Assembly (NCBI GenBank): GCA_900756575.1
Contig: CAAEKQ010000175.1
Span: 1-39,105 of the forward strand
Length of the DNA stretch: 39,105 nucleotides
Reading direction: 5' to 3'
Source of the DNA: an uncultured Oscillospiraceae bacterium
GTDB lineage: Bacteria > Bacillota > Clostridia > Oscillospirales > Oscillospiraceae
Under the pieces are notes generated by a model. It did not search any database. It saw only the letters and a list, made by a program, of their open reading frames with translations, and was not told where the DNA came from. Both the position numbers and the translations under genes were made by a program. Below, in pieces: positions 24,446 to 32,564 of the stretch (positions are counted from its first letter, which is position 1; each line of letters begins with the position of its first letter).

Positions 24446-25141
24446 ATGCAAAATGACAACAACAAAAAACGCTTTGCAGGCAAGGGCTACTACATAGCCC
24501 TGATCGCCTGCCTTGCAGCAGTCGGAATTTCAGGCTATGTATTCGTTCAGACCGCAAGAAACTCGGCCCTGGAGGCCAGCGCGTCGGCAACCATCTCGCC
24601 CGCTCCCACCCAGGAGACCGGCGACGCCCCCAGCGCATCCCAGAAGCCAAAAGCCACTGCGGATTCTGCCGCAGCATCGGACAAGATGGAGGATTCCTAC
24701 GAATCCACCGTTGCCGCAGAGGAATCGGAGACCATGCAGTGGCCCCTGGAGGGGCAGGTGCTCTCCAGCTTCAGCCGGGATACCCTGACCTACAGCCAGA
24801 CCATGGCGGATTGGCGCACCCATGAGGGACTGGACATTGCCGCCGAAGCAGACGCTCCGGTAATGGCAGCCCAGTCCGGCACCGTAACCGCCGTCTATGA
24901 GGATGATTTCTTAGGCAGCGTGGTGGTGGTATCCCATAACGATGACTGCTCCACGCTCTATGCCAATCTCGCCAAGACCCCCGAGGTCAGTGTCGGCGAT
25001 ACGGTTTCCGCCGGCGATGTGATTGGTCATGTAGGTGGAACCGCACTATTGGAGACCAAGGAGCCCGACCACCTGCATTTTGAGGTCTTCAATGCCGGAA
25101 CCCCCGTGGATCCCATGGACTATCTTCCTTCCGCATCCTGA
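24446..25141 (+). CDS. spoIIQ: SpoIIQ-like M23-family protein
   Basis: This 231-residue protein has a short basic cytoplasmic start, one membrane segment (about residues 16-36), a low-complexity Ala/Ser/Pro linker, and a C-terminal LytM/M23 peptidase domain. Zinc-ligand motifs HEGLD and HLHFEV (HxH) are both kept, unlike Bacillus SpoIIQ, which has lost one, but as in clostridial SpoIIQ. SpoIIQ sits in the forespore membrane and binds mother-cell SpoIIIAH during engulfment. A sigma-F-type promoter directly upstream fits this, since Bacillus spoIIQ is a sigma-F gene. GGAGG precedes the ATG by eight bases. Another M23 endopeptidase remains possible. Confidence 0.82.
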   Translation: MQNDNNKKRFAGKGYYIALIACLAAVGISGYVFVQTARNSALEASASATISPAPTQETGDAPSASQKPKATADSAAASDKMEDSYESTVAAEESETMQWPLEGQVLSSFSRDTLTYSQTMADWRTHEGLDIAAEADAPVMAAQSGTVTAVYEDDFLGSVVVVSHNDDCSTLYANLAKTPEVSVGDTVSAGDVIGHVGGTALLETKEPDHLHFEVFNAGTPVDPMDYLPSAS

Positions 25142-25150
25142 CCCATACAA

Positions 25151-25193
25151 GAAAGCACCGCAGAACGGGGACCAGCCGACTGCGGTGCTTTCC
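25151..25193 (+). terminator. Terminator after the spoIIQ-like gene
   Basis: GAAAGCACCGCAG and CTGCGGTGCTTTC form a perfect 13-bp stem. The U-run is inside the 3' arm and short beyond it. Confidence 0.75.
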
Positions 25194-25351
25194 ATAAAAG
25201 AGAGAGAAAATGAAAGCCAGTTCGTTTGAACTGTGCTTTTATAATAGCGTAGTAATTTGAAGGTTCGTTGAAAAAAATGTGGCGGATCTGTTAATAATTG
25301 CACGATTTTTTCGGTGTTTTCCGATTGACCGCAAACATTTGATCAAAGCGA

Positions 25352-25380
25352 TTGACACTTTCGTGATTTGATGCCATAAT
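25352..25380 (+). promoter_or_regulatory. Promoter of proBA
   Basis: Perfect TTGACA (25352-25357), a 17-base spacer and CATAAT (25375-25380). I see no T-box or other leader element between it and proB. Confidence 0.72.
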
Positions 25381-25417
25381 GTAAGAAACTCATCCAGAAA
25401 GCAGGTACATCATAATT

Positions 25418-26191
25418 ATGCGAATCTGTATCAAGGTTGGAACCTCTACCCTGGCCCACCCCTCCGGGCATTTGAACATTCGCCAGGTGGAAAGCCTCTG
25501 TAAGGTCATCAGCGATCTCAAAAATGCAGGGAATCAGATCGTGCTGGTTTCCTCCGGCGCCATCGGCATGGGCGTTGGAAAGCTGGGGCTGAAGCATCGG
25601 CCCAGCGATATGCCCACCAAGCAGGCCGCTGCCGCCGTGGGGCAGTGCGAGCTCATGTACATCTATGATAAGGCCTTCGGCGCCTATAACCATACCGTCG
25701 CCCAGATTTTGCTCACCGGCACAGACTTTGACCATCCCGAGCGTCTGGACAATTTCCGCAACACCCTGTTCCGTCTGCTGGAGTTGGACGCCCTGCCCAT
25801 TATCAATGAAAACGACACCATCGTCACCGATGAGATCAGCATTGGCGACAACGACACGTTGGCCGCACTGGTGGCGGTCAATGCCGGGGCCGATTTGCTG
25901 ATTCTCTTGAGTGATATTGATGGGCTCTATACCGCCGATCCCCACAAGCATCCCGACGCCACGCTGATCCACGAGGTCAAGGAATTGACCCCGGAGATTC
26001 TGGCATTGGGCGAGGGCAAGGGCTCGGAGCTGTCCACCGGCGGTATGTCCACCAAGCTCTCCGCCGCAAAAATCGCCACCAGTCAGGGCTGCGATATGAT
26101 TATCACCAACGGAAAGAACCCCCAGGCCCTCTATGACATTCTGGACGGCATTCCCACCGGCACCCGTTTTCTCAGGAAAGGAGCGAAATAA
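25418..26191 (+). CDS. proB: Glutamate 5-kinase
   Basis: This 257-residue enzyme phosphorylates glutamate on its gamma-carboxyl group, the first step of proline synthesis. The amino-acid kinase motifs are clear: KVGTSTL, SSGAIGMG, NENDTIVTDEISIGDNDTLAALVA, LLSDIDGLYTADP and GGMSTKLSAAKIA. It ends after the kinase domain, so it lacks the C-terminal PUA domain of the roughly 370-residue Escherichia coli protein, as in many Firmicutes. The proA start overlaps its stop by one base (TAATG), so the two are translationally coupled. Confidence 0.96.
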   Translation: MRICIKVGTSTLAHPSGHLNIRQVESLCKVISDLKNAGNQIVLVSSGAIGMGVGKLGLKHRPSDMPTKQAAAAVGQCELMYIYDKAFGAYNHTVAQILLTGTDFDHPERLDNFRNTLFRLLELDALPIINENDTIVTDEISIGDNDTLAALVAVNAGADLLILLSDIDGLYTADPHKHPDATLIHEVKELTPEILALGEGKGSELSTGGMSTKLSAAKIATSQGCDMIITNGKNPQALYDILDGIPTGTRFLRKGAK

Positions 26192-27447
26192 TGACCACGA
26201 AAGAGCTGTTAATCGCCGCAAAAGCTGCGGTGTCTGCCCTGTCCCGGGCAACCTCCCAGCAGAAAAATGACGCGCTGCTTGCCATGGCACAGGCGCTGGA
26301 GGATCACAAGGACGAGATTCTCGCCGCCAATGCCCAGGATGTTTCCGCCGCAACCGGGCATATTTCCACGGTGATGCTGGATCGGCTTGCCCTCAGTGAA
26401 GGGCGAATTTCCGACATGGCCAAGGGCATCCGTCAGGTGGTAGCCCTGCCCGATCCCGTGGGCAAGGTACTCCGCCGGGTAGAGCGGCCCAACGGACTTG
26501 TCATTGAAAAAACCGCCGTCCCCATGGGCGTGGTGGCCATCATCTATGAAAGCCGCCCCAACGTCACCTCCGATGCCGCCGCACTGGCCCTGAAAAGCGG
26601 CAATGTCTGCGTGCTTCGGGGCGGAAAAGAAGCCTATCGTTCCGCCGCCGCCATTGTCCGGGCCATGAAAACCGGATTAACCGCCGCCGGACTGCCGGAA
26701 ACCGCCGTGAATCTGGTGGAGGATACCACCCGCCAGAGCGCTGCAGCGCTTATGGAAGCAGTGGGTTATGTAGACCTGCTGATTCCCCGGGGCGGTGCGG
26801 GACTGATTCGCGCCGTCACGGAAAACGCCAAGGTGCCCTGCATCCAGACCGGCACCGGCATCTGCCACGTGTATGTGGACCGGGCCGCTGACCTCAATAT
26901 GGCTGTGAACATCATTGAGAACGCAAAAACCAGCCGTCCCTCCGTCTGCAACGCCGAGGAGGTCTGCCTGGTGCACCGGGATATCGCCGCGGAATTTCTC
27001 CCCATGCTCCAGGATCGGCTCCAGACCAAGCGAATCGCCGCCGGTCAAACACCCGTTACCCTGCTGGCTGACCCCGAGGCCAACGCCATTCTAAAGGCCG
27101 TGCCCGCCGGGGAACAGGATTTTGACACGGAATTTCTGGATTATACCCTGGCCGTCGGTCTGGTGGGCAGCGTAGAGGAAGCCATCGACCACATCGCCCA
27201 GCACTCCACCGGCCATTCCGAGGCCATTATCACCGGCGACGGCAGGGTCGCCCGGCTGTTCTGCCAGTGCGTGGACAGCGCCGCAGTTTATGTCAACGCC
27301 TCCACCCGGTTCACCGACGGCGGAGAATTCGGTCTGGGCTGTGAAATGGGTATCTCCACCCAAAAGCTCCACGCCCGTGGCCCCATGGGTCTGGAGGAGC
27401 TTTGCACCTATAAATACATCATCCACGGCTCCGGTCAAATCCGCTGA
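26191..27447 (+). CDS. proA: Gamma-glutamyl phosphate reductase
   Basis: This 418-residue member of the aldehyde dehydrogenase superfamily reduces gamma-glutamyl phosphate with NADPH to glutamate semialdehyde, which cyclises on the way to proline. Visible marks are YESRPNVTSDAAALALKSGN, LRGGKEAYRSAAAIV, the catalytic cysteine in RPSVCNAEE, and the C-terminal FTDGGEFGLGCEMGISTQKLHARGPMGLEEL signature. Length is normal. Translation is coupled to proB by a one-base overlap, and a bidirectional terminator follows. Confidence 0.97.
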   Translation: MTTKELLIAAKAAVSALSRATSQQKNDALLAMAQALEDHKDEILAANAQDVSAATGHISTVMLDRLALSEGRISDMAKGIRQVVALPDPVGKVLRRVERPNGLVIEKTAVPMGVVAIIYESRPNVTSDAAALALKSGNVCVLRGGKEAYRSAAAIVRAMKTGLTAAGLPETAVNLVEDTTRQSAAALMEAVGYVDLLIPRGGAGLIRAVTENAKVPCIQTGTGICHVYVDRAADLNMAVNIIENAKTSRPSVCNAEEVCLVHRDIAAEFLPMLQDRLQTKRIAAGQTPVTLLADPEANAILKAVPAGEQDFDTEFLDYTLAVGLVGSVEEAIDHIAQHSTGHSEAIITGDGRVARLFCQCVDSAAVYVNASTRFTDGGEFGLGCEMGISTQKLHARGPMGLEELCTYKYIIHGSGQIR

Positions 27448-27465
27448 GCCTTCGCCCAAACATAG

Positions 27466-27504
27466 AAACGCAGGAATCCGGACATCCAGATTCCTGCGTT
27501 TTGT
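27466..27504. terminator. Bidirectional terminator between proA and the NTF2-like operon
   Basis: AAACGCAGGAATC and its exact complement form a 13-bp stem with flanking A and T runs, between the convergent ends of proA and the helical protein gene. Confidence 0.88.
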
Positions 27505-27508
27505 TGTC

Positions 27509-28141
27509 TTATCTCTGGGGAGGCGGTCCGGGAGGCAGCTCCATTTTCTCCTCGCCAAACTGCCAGTCATACCAGCGCTTGAGGATGAGATAGGCCATTC
27601 GTGTGCCCACAAACAGGAAGACCTCCTGCCGCTGCGCCATGGTCATGGGTTCTTCTTCACGATAGGCCCAGCAGAGATTCCGCGCCGTCAGACTGAGGAT
27701 CGGCTCCATGCCCTGCCAAAAGTCCAGAATATCCTTGTATTCCGGGTTTCCGGCGAACATATAGTCATAGAATCCCGTCAGCACGTGCTTGGGAATCCCG
27801 TCCGTCAGCAGCGGAATCAGCAGCTTCCCCCGCTCCGGCTGTGACAGCGGATGATTTTCGTCAAAGCACTGCTCCAGCACCGGCTGAACCTTGCTGGAAA
27901 GGGCCTCAACGCTGGACGACATAAAGTCCTCATAGGGCTTGGGCGCACCTTCCTCCCACAGCCACCGGGTGAAATTGCCCAGCATCATATGGGGATACAT
28001 GGTGAAGATTCCCTGGCAGTAGCCCTTTTTCTCGGCCACCGTGGGATACTTTTCGCCGGAAAGATAGCCGCGGATGTCGGGGCCGGTCATTAAAATGTGC
28101 CCCCACATATCCTGAGCAATGTAATCACGGACGCTTTTCAT
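27509..28141 (-). CDS. Helical protein of unknown function, last gene of the NTF2-like operon
   Basis: This 210-residue, mostly helical protein is rich in Trp, Tyr and Met (MWGHILMTGPDIRGYL, NFTRWLWEEGAPKPYEDF, RWYDWQFGEEK) and ends in a proline-rich tail (LPPGPPPQR). I recognise no domain, membrane segment or helix-turn-helix. The start at 28141 is fixed by AGGAGG six bases upstream. It lies 28 bases after the third NTF2-like gene, with no terminator between, and is probably co-transcribed and functionally linked with those genes. Confidence 0.72.
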   Translation of the reverse strand: MKSVRDYIAQDMWGHILMTGPDIRGYLSGEKYPTVAEKKGYCQGIFTMYPHMMLGNFTRWLWEEGAPKPYEDFMSSSVEALSSKVQPVLEQCFDENHPLSQPERGKLLIPLLTDGIPKHVLTGFYDYMFAGNPEYKDILDFWQGMEPILSLTARNLCWAYREEEPMTMAQRQEVFLFVGTRMAYLILKRWYDWQFGEEKMELPPGPPPQR

Positions 28142-28169
28142 CAGGCACCTCCTAAAATGGGGTATTGAA

Positions 28170-28946
28170 TTAATAGCCCCAGGTCTTGTCCAGAGATTCA
28201 AAGAGCTCGGGCAGCTTGGGGGTCTCCGTGGGGATCCGGGTGGGCTTATAGTCGGTATAACGTCCGGGCTCGTCCTTTTCAACGCTCACGCCGCCGCCCA
28301 TGGCCGGGGATTTGCCCCGCTTGCCGTCGGGATCGTCGGGATCGAACTCCTCTTCCTCGGGAGGGGGACCCATGGGAGGCCGGGGCTCGGTCCAGGAGTT
28401 GGGCTCTCCGGTGGACATGTCCATGCAGATCAGAAGACGCAGGAACCGCCACTCGCCGTTTTCATATACGAAGTCTCCGCCGTACTTCTCCCACATCCAG
28501 GCGACATCCACGGTGCCCTTCACATAGTCATGCCGCAGAGCGAAGCCCGGGGTGTACCACAGGCCCTTGGCGCTCATGCCGTCCTCGGCGATCTCGATCA
28601 CAGGGGAGGCCAGCACGTGCATGGGCATCTCCGCCAGAGCGCGGCCGTCCAGGTCCTTGATGGCTTCTTCCATCTCCGGGTGGGCCTTGATGATCTTGGA
28701 CTTCAGCCACTCGGCGTCGGTGTACTTGTTGTCGCCGGCGTACATGGGATAGAGCTTCTTCCGCAGGCCCTGCCAGCGGCCGAAGTTCTGGCTCCAGATG
28801 ACCTCGGCTTCACGCTCCTGGCTCCAGCAGTTGTCCAGCTCCTCGCGGTTCATGTCCGCTGCATGATAATAGCTGTGCAGAGCCATCAGGTTCTCGATGG
28901 CGCCTACAGCTTCGATCTTATGGGCTCTCAGCTCCAGTTCTGTCAT
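28170..28946 (-). CDS. NTF2/SnoaL-like protein, paralogue 3
   Basis: This 258-residue protein keeps the family pattern seen in the two preceding genes: an N-terminal helix (AIENLMALHSYYHAAD), then PVIEIAEDGMSAKGLWYTPG and DFVYENGEWRFLRLLI. These match the SnoaL-like/NTF2 fold shared by ketosteroid isomerase, scytalone dehydratase and BaiE. It has an added acidic, proline-rich C-terminal region (PPMGPPPEEEEFDPDDPD). The start is ATG at 28946, one base after the previous stop; its ribosome site GGAGG is inside the end of the upstream gene, so the two are coupled. Substrate unknown. Confidence 0.82.
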   Translation of the reverse strand: MTELELRAHKIEAVGAIENLMALHSYYHAADMNREELDNCWSQEREAEVIWSQNFGRWQGLRKKLYPMYAGDNKYTDAEWLKSKIIKAHPEMEEAIKDLDGRALAEMPMHVLASPVIEIAEDGMSAKGLWYTPGFALRHDYVKGTVDVAWMWEKYGGDFVYENGEWRFLRLLICMDMSTGEPNSWTEPRPPMGPPPEEEEFDPDDPDGKRGKSPAMGGGVSVEKDEPGRYTDYKPTRIPTETPKLPELFESLDKTWGY

Positions 28947-28947
28947 C

Positions 28948-29634
28948 TTACTCACCCTCCTTCATAAAGGCTTCGGGGCCGTAGCTGATCTCCGGGGTCC
29001 AGGTCTCATAGGGGACCGGCCAGTGGGGATACTGGCTCCAGTTGTAGCGGCTGGTGTACAGGCCGGGGATCCGCATGACGCCGTACTGCTTCGGGCGCTC
29101 CGGGGCGGGGCCCATCTGGCGCTCTTCATACTTGGTGCCGGCGGAGAAGCTGAAGTCGGTACCCACGAAGAAGTGCCAGATCTTCCACTCGCCGTCCTCC
29201 TTGATGAAGTCAATGGCGTATCTCTCATACATCCACTGGCCGTCCAGGGGTGCGTCGTCGGGATCCATGGGGCCGCCGTGGCCGCAGATGTAGCCGGGGG
29301 TGTACCACATGGCCTGGGCGGTCTGGCCATCCCCGGCGATCTCGATCAGGGGGGTGGTCAGGGTGTGCATCTGGCCCTCGCCGGGCTTGGGGCCGTGGCC
29401 GATGTGGGGCTTTACATAGAAGGACCATACCACGTCCCGGCCGATCTGGAAGCCGCCGGCGTTGCCCCAGGAGATGTTGGGGGCCTTGTGAGCCCAGCAG
29501 ATCTCCATTTCGATGTCATGACGGTTGCAGGCATGCAGATACGCATGACGGCCCATGACGTTCTTGATCTGGATCATATCATACGCCCGCTGGATCTTCT
29601 CCTCGGGGGTAAATTCACGAATATTCTTAGGCAT
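28948..29634 (-). CDS. NTF2/SnoaL-like protein, paralogue 2
   Basis: This 228-residue protein follows the same plan: IKNVMGRHAYLHACNRHDIEMEICWA at the N-terminus, TPLIEIAGDGQTAQAMWYTPGYICG in the middle, and YAIDFIKEDGEWKIWHFFVGTDF at the cone-forming sheet, then a Pro/Tyr-rich tail. The shared motifs show that it arose with its neighbours by tandem duplication. Proteins of this fold bind or rearrange small hydrophobic molecules (ketosteroid isomerase, dehydratases) or simply bind ligands. AAAGGAGG lies before the ATG. No signal peptide, so it is cytoplasmic. Confidence 0.84.
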   Translation of the reverse strand: MPKNIREFTPEEKIQRAYDMIQIKNVMGRHAYLHACNRHDIEMEICWAHKAPNISWGNAGGFQIGRDVVWSFYVKPHIGHGPKPGEGQMHTLTTPLIEIAGDGQTAQAMWYTPGYICGHGGPMDPDDAPLDGQWMYERYAIDFIKEDGEWKIWHFFVGTDFSFSAGTKYEERQMGPAPERPKQYGVMRIPGLYTSRYNWSQYPHWPVPYETWTPEISYGPEAFMKEGE

Positions 29635-29649
29635 AACTGCGCACCTCCT

Positions 29650-30351
29650 TTAGTAGCTGAACGTATTGGCAAAGGTGTCATAGGGCTCGGGCATCTCGGG
29701 CTTGATCTCGAAGACGTAGTCCTCGCCGAAGGACTTGTACAGCTCGCCGGCCTCGGTGGGAGCGGGAGCCTCGGGGCCCTCGTGCTCATACATCTTGGCG
29801 GCGCCCCAGTTCTGCCCCAGGGGGCAGGCGATGTCGGTAAACATGATCATGTGCCAGATCTTCCACGCGCCGTCCTCCTTGATGAAGTCCACGGCGCACT
29901 TGCCGAAGTTCCATGCGGCCTTGGGGCCCTTGGAGTAAACCTCCGTGGTCTCGCCGAAGACGTACCACATGCCCTTGGCGGTCTGGCCGTCGAAGGCCAC
30001 CTCGATGATGGGAGTGGTCATGGTCAAAACGGTGTTGGAACCCACGGCCCAGATCTCCTCATCGCTCTTGCCGCCCAGCTCCTCGGGATACAGCCCGCGC
30101 ATGACCTCGTTGGCCCACTTGGTCTGCTCGTTGTTGTAGTCCACGAAGAAGCCCTTGACGGCCTCATAGCCCACGTATTTGCCGTTGTTCACAGTGAGGG
30201 TGGGCTCGTTCTTGGACCAGTTTTCAAACTGACGCTTGTGCTGCTTGTAGCAATTCAGGAAGGTGAATGCTCCCATGATGTTTGCAATGGCGGTGGTATC
30301 CTCAACCACGTCTGCCATATGGAGCAGGTCAAGCGGCGGATGCTTATACAT
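29650..30351 (-). CDS. NTF2/SnoaL-like protein, paralogue 1
   Basis: This 233-residue protein is first in the operon. It has AIANIMGAFTFLNCYKQHKRQFENW, TPIIEVAFDGQTAKGMWYVFGETTEV and CAVDFIKEDGAWKIWHMIMFTD, matching paralogues 2 and 3. The sheet region resembles that of BaiE, the bile-acid 7-alpha-dehydratase, in the RWY/GxWY pattern, but I cannot align BaiE's catalytic Tyr, Asp, His and Arg with certainty. GGAGG lies seven bases before the ATG, and a promoter lies 42 bases upstream. Cytoplasmic; activity unknown. Confidence 0.84.
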   Translation of the reverse strand: MYKHPPLDLLHMADVVEDTTAIANIMGAFTFLNCYKQHKRQFENWSKNEPTLTVNNGKYVGYEAVKGFFVDYNNEQTKWANEVMRGLYPEELGGKSDEEIWAVGSNTVLTMTTPIIEVAFDGQTAKGMWYVFGETTEVYSKGPKAAWNFGKCAVDFIKEDGAWKIWHMIMFTDIACPLGQNWGAAKMYEHEGPEAPAPTEAGELYKSFGEDYVFEIKPEMPEPYDTFANTFSY

Positions 30352-30392
30352 ATGCGTTCCTCCATTCTTTTGAAGCGGTTGTCTTCCATTTC

Positions 30393-30421
30393 AGTGTATC
30401 GGTTTACAGTTTGAGATGCAA
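30393..30421 (-). promoter_or_regulatory. Promoter of the NTF2-like operon
   Basis: On the minus strand TTGCAT (30416-30421), a 17-base spacer and TACACT (30393-30398), divergent from the lipoprotein promoter at 30542-30570. Confidence 0.55.
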
Positions 30422-30541
30422 GTATCACATTCCCACCTGGGGATTCATTTTCTTCTGATACGAATTCTACACAGCTCAGTGAGTCTTCCAATATTCAGGC
30501 TACATTTTTTGCTTTGGAATCGCAATTTTTTCATTTTTTGC

Positions 30542-30570
30542 TGGACACTTTCCCCGAAATCTGTTATACT
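30542..30570 (+). promoter_or_regulatory. Promoter of the second solute-binding lipoprotein gene
   Basis: TGGACA (30542-30547), a 17-base spacer and TATACT (30565-30570). The 305-base gap between the divergent genes at 30352-30656 holds this and the opposite promoter, and nothing else that I recognise. Confidence 0.65.
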
Positions 30571-30656
30571 ACCTCCGTAATTATTAAGATTGTGTGACGT
30601 TTGTGTTTATCTTGCATGAACTCCCACATTCTAATGATCGAAAGGAGAGAGAGAAC

Positions 30657-32393
30657 ATGAAACATCTCAAGCAGAGTTTCGCACTGCTGCTTTCCGCAGC
30701 GATGATGCTGGCCGTAATGGCCGGATGCGGCGGTTCCGCTTCCTCGGCTCCCGCAGCGGAGGCATCCAAAAGCGAGCCCGCCCCTGCCGCCACCGAGGAG
30801 GCCGCACCCCAGCAGCCTCAGGCATCTGCCGCAGACGAAACCTCCAGCGCAGCTGAAACCAGCGCTGTAGAGGAGGAAGCCATTCCCGACCTGCAGTTGC
30901 CCCTGACTGAGGGTGAAACCCTGAGCTACTGGCAGACCAAGCCCGGCGGAGCTGTATCCAACATGGCCCCCAACGGCTACTTTGACTACCCCCATTTCCA
31001 GGAGGCAGCCAAGCTCACCGGCGTAACTCTGGACTTCATCCAGTCCGATTTCATGGTTGCCAACGAGCAGTTCAACCTGATGATTGCATCCCAGGACTAT
31101 CCGGATATCTTCGGTAACTTCAACAGTCTGTACTCCGACGGTGACGACAACGGCATCGAGGAGGAGATCATCCTGGCCCTGGAGGACTATGAGGATCTGT
31201 TCCCCCACTACCAGAAGTACCGCACCTCCACCAAGTTCCTGGAGACCGCTACCTCCACCGCAGAAGGCCACATCTCCGGCTTCTATGAGCTGATGAGCGA
31301 CTTTATCGGCCCCTTCTTCGGCATGATGGGCCGCGGCGACTGGATTGAGGCCCTGGGCATGGACGTTCCCGAGACCTACGACGAGCTTCATGAGCTGCTG
31401 ATGGCCATGAAGAACCAGTACGGCTGCACCACCGCCATTTATCTGGACTCCGCAGCCGTCGGCAACGACAACTTCCTGGCTGCCGGTTACGGCGCCCCCT
31501 GTATGCTGGCCACCAATGCCAAGGAAAGCTACTGGATGGTTCAGGACGGCAAGGTGCTGGACGGCATCACCAATGAAGGCTACAAGGAGTATCTGACCAT
31601 GCTGCATCAGTGGTATGAAGACGGTCTGATCTCCCGCGACTTCGCCAACGCGCCCGGCGCCATGGATCCCTCCGGCATGGCTGAAATCACCTCCGGCAAC
31701 TGCGGCGTATTCTTCAACGGCGCCCCCATGATGAGTATGTATTCCACGATGTCCGACGATCCCAACCTGCGTCTCATCGGCCTGCCCGACCCCGTGAAGG
31801 AAAAGGGCGACAAGACCCATGTGGATACCACCGAGTATGACTTTGGCCTAGAGCGTATGAGCATCTCCACCAAGTGCAAGGATCCTGAGCTGGCCATCCA
31901 GTACTGCGATTTCTGGTTCACCGATCAGGGCATCCAGCTGGCCAACTACGGCGTAGAAGGCCTGTCCTGCGAAGTGGTAGACGGCAAGCCCCAGTTCACC
32001 GACACCGTGCTGAACAACCCCGATCTGGCTGCCGGCGACGCGATCTCCTTCTACACCGGCCGGAACAGCACTCCCTCCTGGTCCTCCAACTCCAAGCTGC
32101 TGGTCTCCTTCAGCGAGGATGAGGCCAATGCATTTGATGTTTGGTCCTCCAGCCGTGACAACCGGGATTCCTATCCCTACGTTGCTCAGCTGACCATCGA
32201 CGAGAACTATGAGATCAGCAAGCTGGCTGCGGACTATGAGTCCTATGCTCTGGAGTGCCGTGACAAGTTCATTACCGGCGATATGGACATCGAGAAGGAG
32301 TATGACTCCTATGTGGAAAAGGTTCGCACCATGGGCCTGACCCGCGCCCTGGAAATCAAGCAGGAGGCCTATGACCGCTACATGGCGGAGTAA
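30657..32393 (+). CDS. Extracellular solute-binding lipoprotein, paralogue of the first
   Basis: This 578-residue protein has a lipoprotein signal (lipobox VMAGC, cysteine 24), an Ala/Glu/Pro/Ser-rich linker, and the same binding-protein domain as the lipoprotein at 156-1934: NEQFNLMIASQDYPDIFG, MPETYDELHELL, HQWYEDGLISRDF, GNCGVFF and the C-terminal FITGDMDIE...QEAYDRYM. No importer permease or ATPase is adjacent. It stands divergent from the NTF2-like operon, and shared regulation is plausible. The start is fixed by GAAAGGAG nine bases upstream. Substrate unknown. Confidence 0.9.
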   Translation: MKHLKQSFALLLSAAMMLAVMAGCGGSASSAPAAEASKSEPAPAATEEAAPQQPQASAADETSSAAETSAVEEEAIPDLQLPLTEGETLSYWQTKPGGAVSNMAPNGYFDYPHFQEAAKLTGVTLDFIQSDFMVANEQFNLMIASQDYPDIFGNFNSLYSDGDDNGIEEEIILALEDYEDLFPHYQKYRTSTKFLETATSTAEGHISGFYELMSDFIGPFFGMMGRGDWIEALGMDVPETYDELHELLMAMKNQYGCTTAIYLDSAAVGNDNFLAAGYGAPCMLATNAKESYWMVQDGKVLDGITNEGYKEYLTMLHQWYEDGLISRDFANAPGAMDPSGMAEITSGNCGVFFNGAPMMSMYSTMSDDPNLRLIGLPDPVKEKGDKTHVDTTEYDFGLERMSISTKCKDPELAIQYCDFWFTDQGIQLANYGVEGLSCEVVDGKPQFTDTVLNNPDLAAGDAISFYTGRNSTPSWSSNSKLLVSFSEDEANAFDVWSSSRDNRDSYPYVAQLTIDENYEISKLAADYESYALECRDKFITGDMDIEKEYDSYVEKVRTMGLTRALEIKQEAYDRYMAE

Positions 32394-32435
32394 TCCCCTC
32401 TGATTTTGCCACTCCTTTCTTACCCCCCTATATTT

Positions 32436-32473
32436 GGACCTGCTGTCTTCTCAGGCAGCAGGCCCATTTTTTT
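32436..32473 (+). terminator. Terminator of the second lipoprotein gene
   Basis: CCTGCTG and CAGCAGG (extended by GG/CC) form a stem with a ten-base loop, followed by ATTTTTTT. Confidence 0.8.
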
Positions 32474-32482
32474 GCGTCCCCC

Positions 32483-32511
32483 TTGACAGGGAACTGTATA
32501 CTCTGTATAAT
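32483..32511 (+). promoter_or_regulatory. Promoter and operator-like repeats of the GntR/ABC operon
   Basis: Perfect TTGACA (32483-32488), a 17-base spacer and a perfect TATAAT (32506-32511). CTGTAT occurs three times at 32494, 32503 and 32514, and AACTGT...ACAGTT brackets the area, which suggests regulator binding over the core promoter. Confidence 0.8.
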
Positions 32512-32564
32512 AGCTGTATTAAGACAGTTAGTACGGCCGATTCACACAGAAACGAGGTGTTTCC

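Noticed and set aside
25194..25417. A T-box or other leader before proB.
   Set aside because: No T-box motif or terminator/antiterminator pair is visible between the promoter and the start codon, and the untranslated leader is only about 30 bases.
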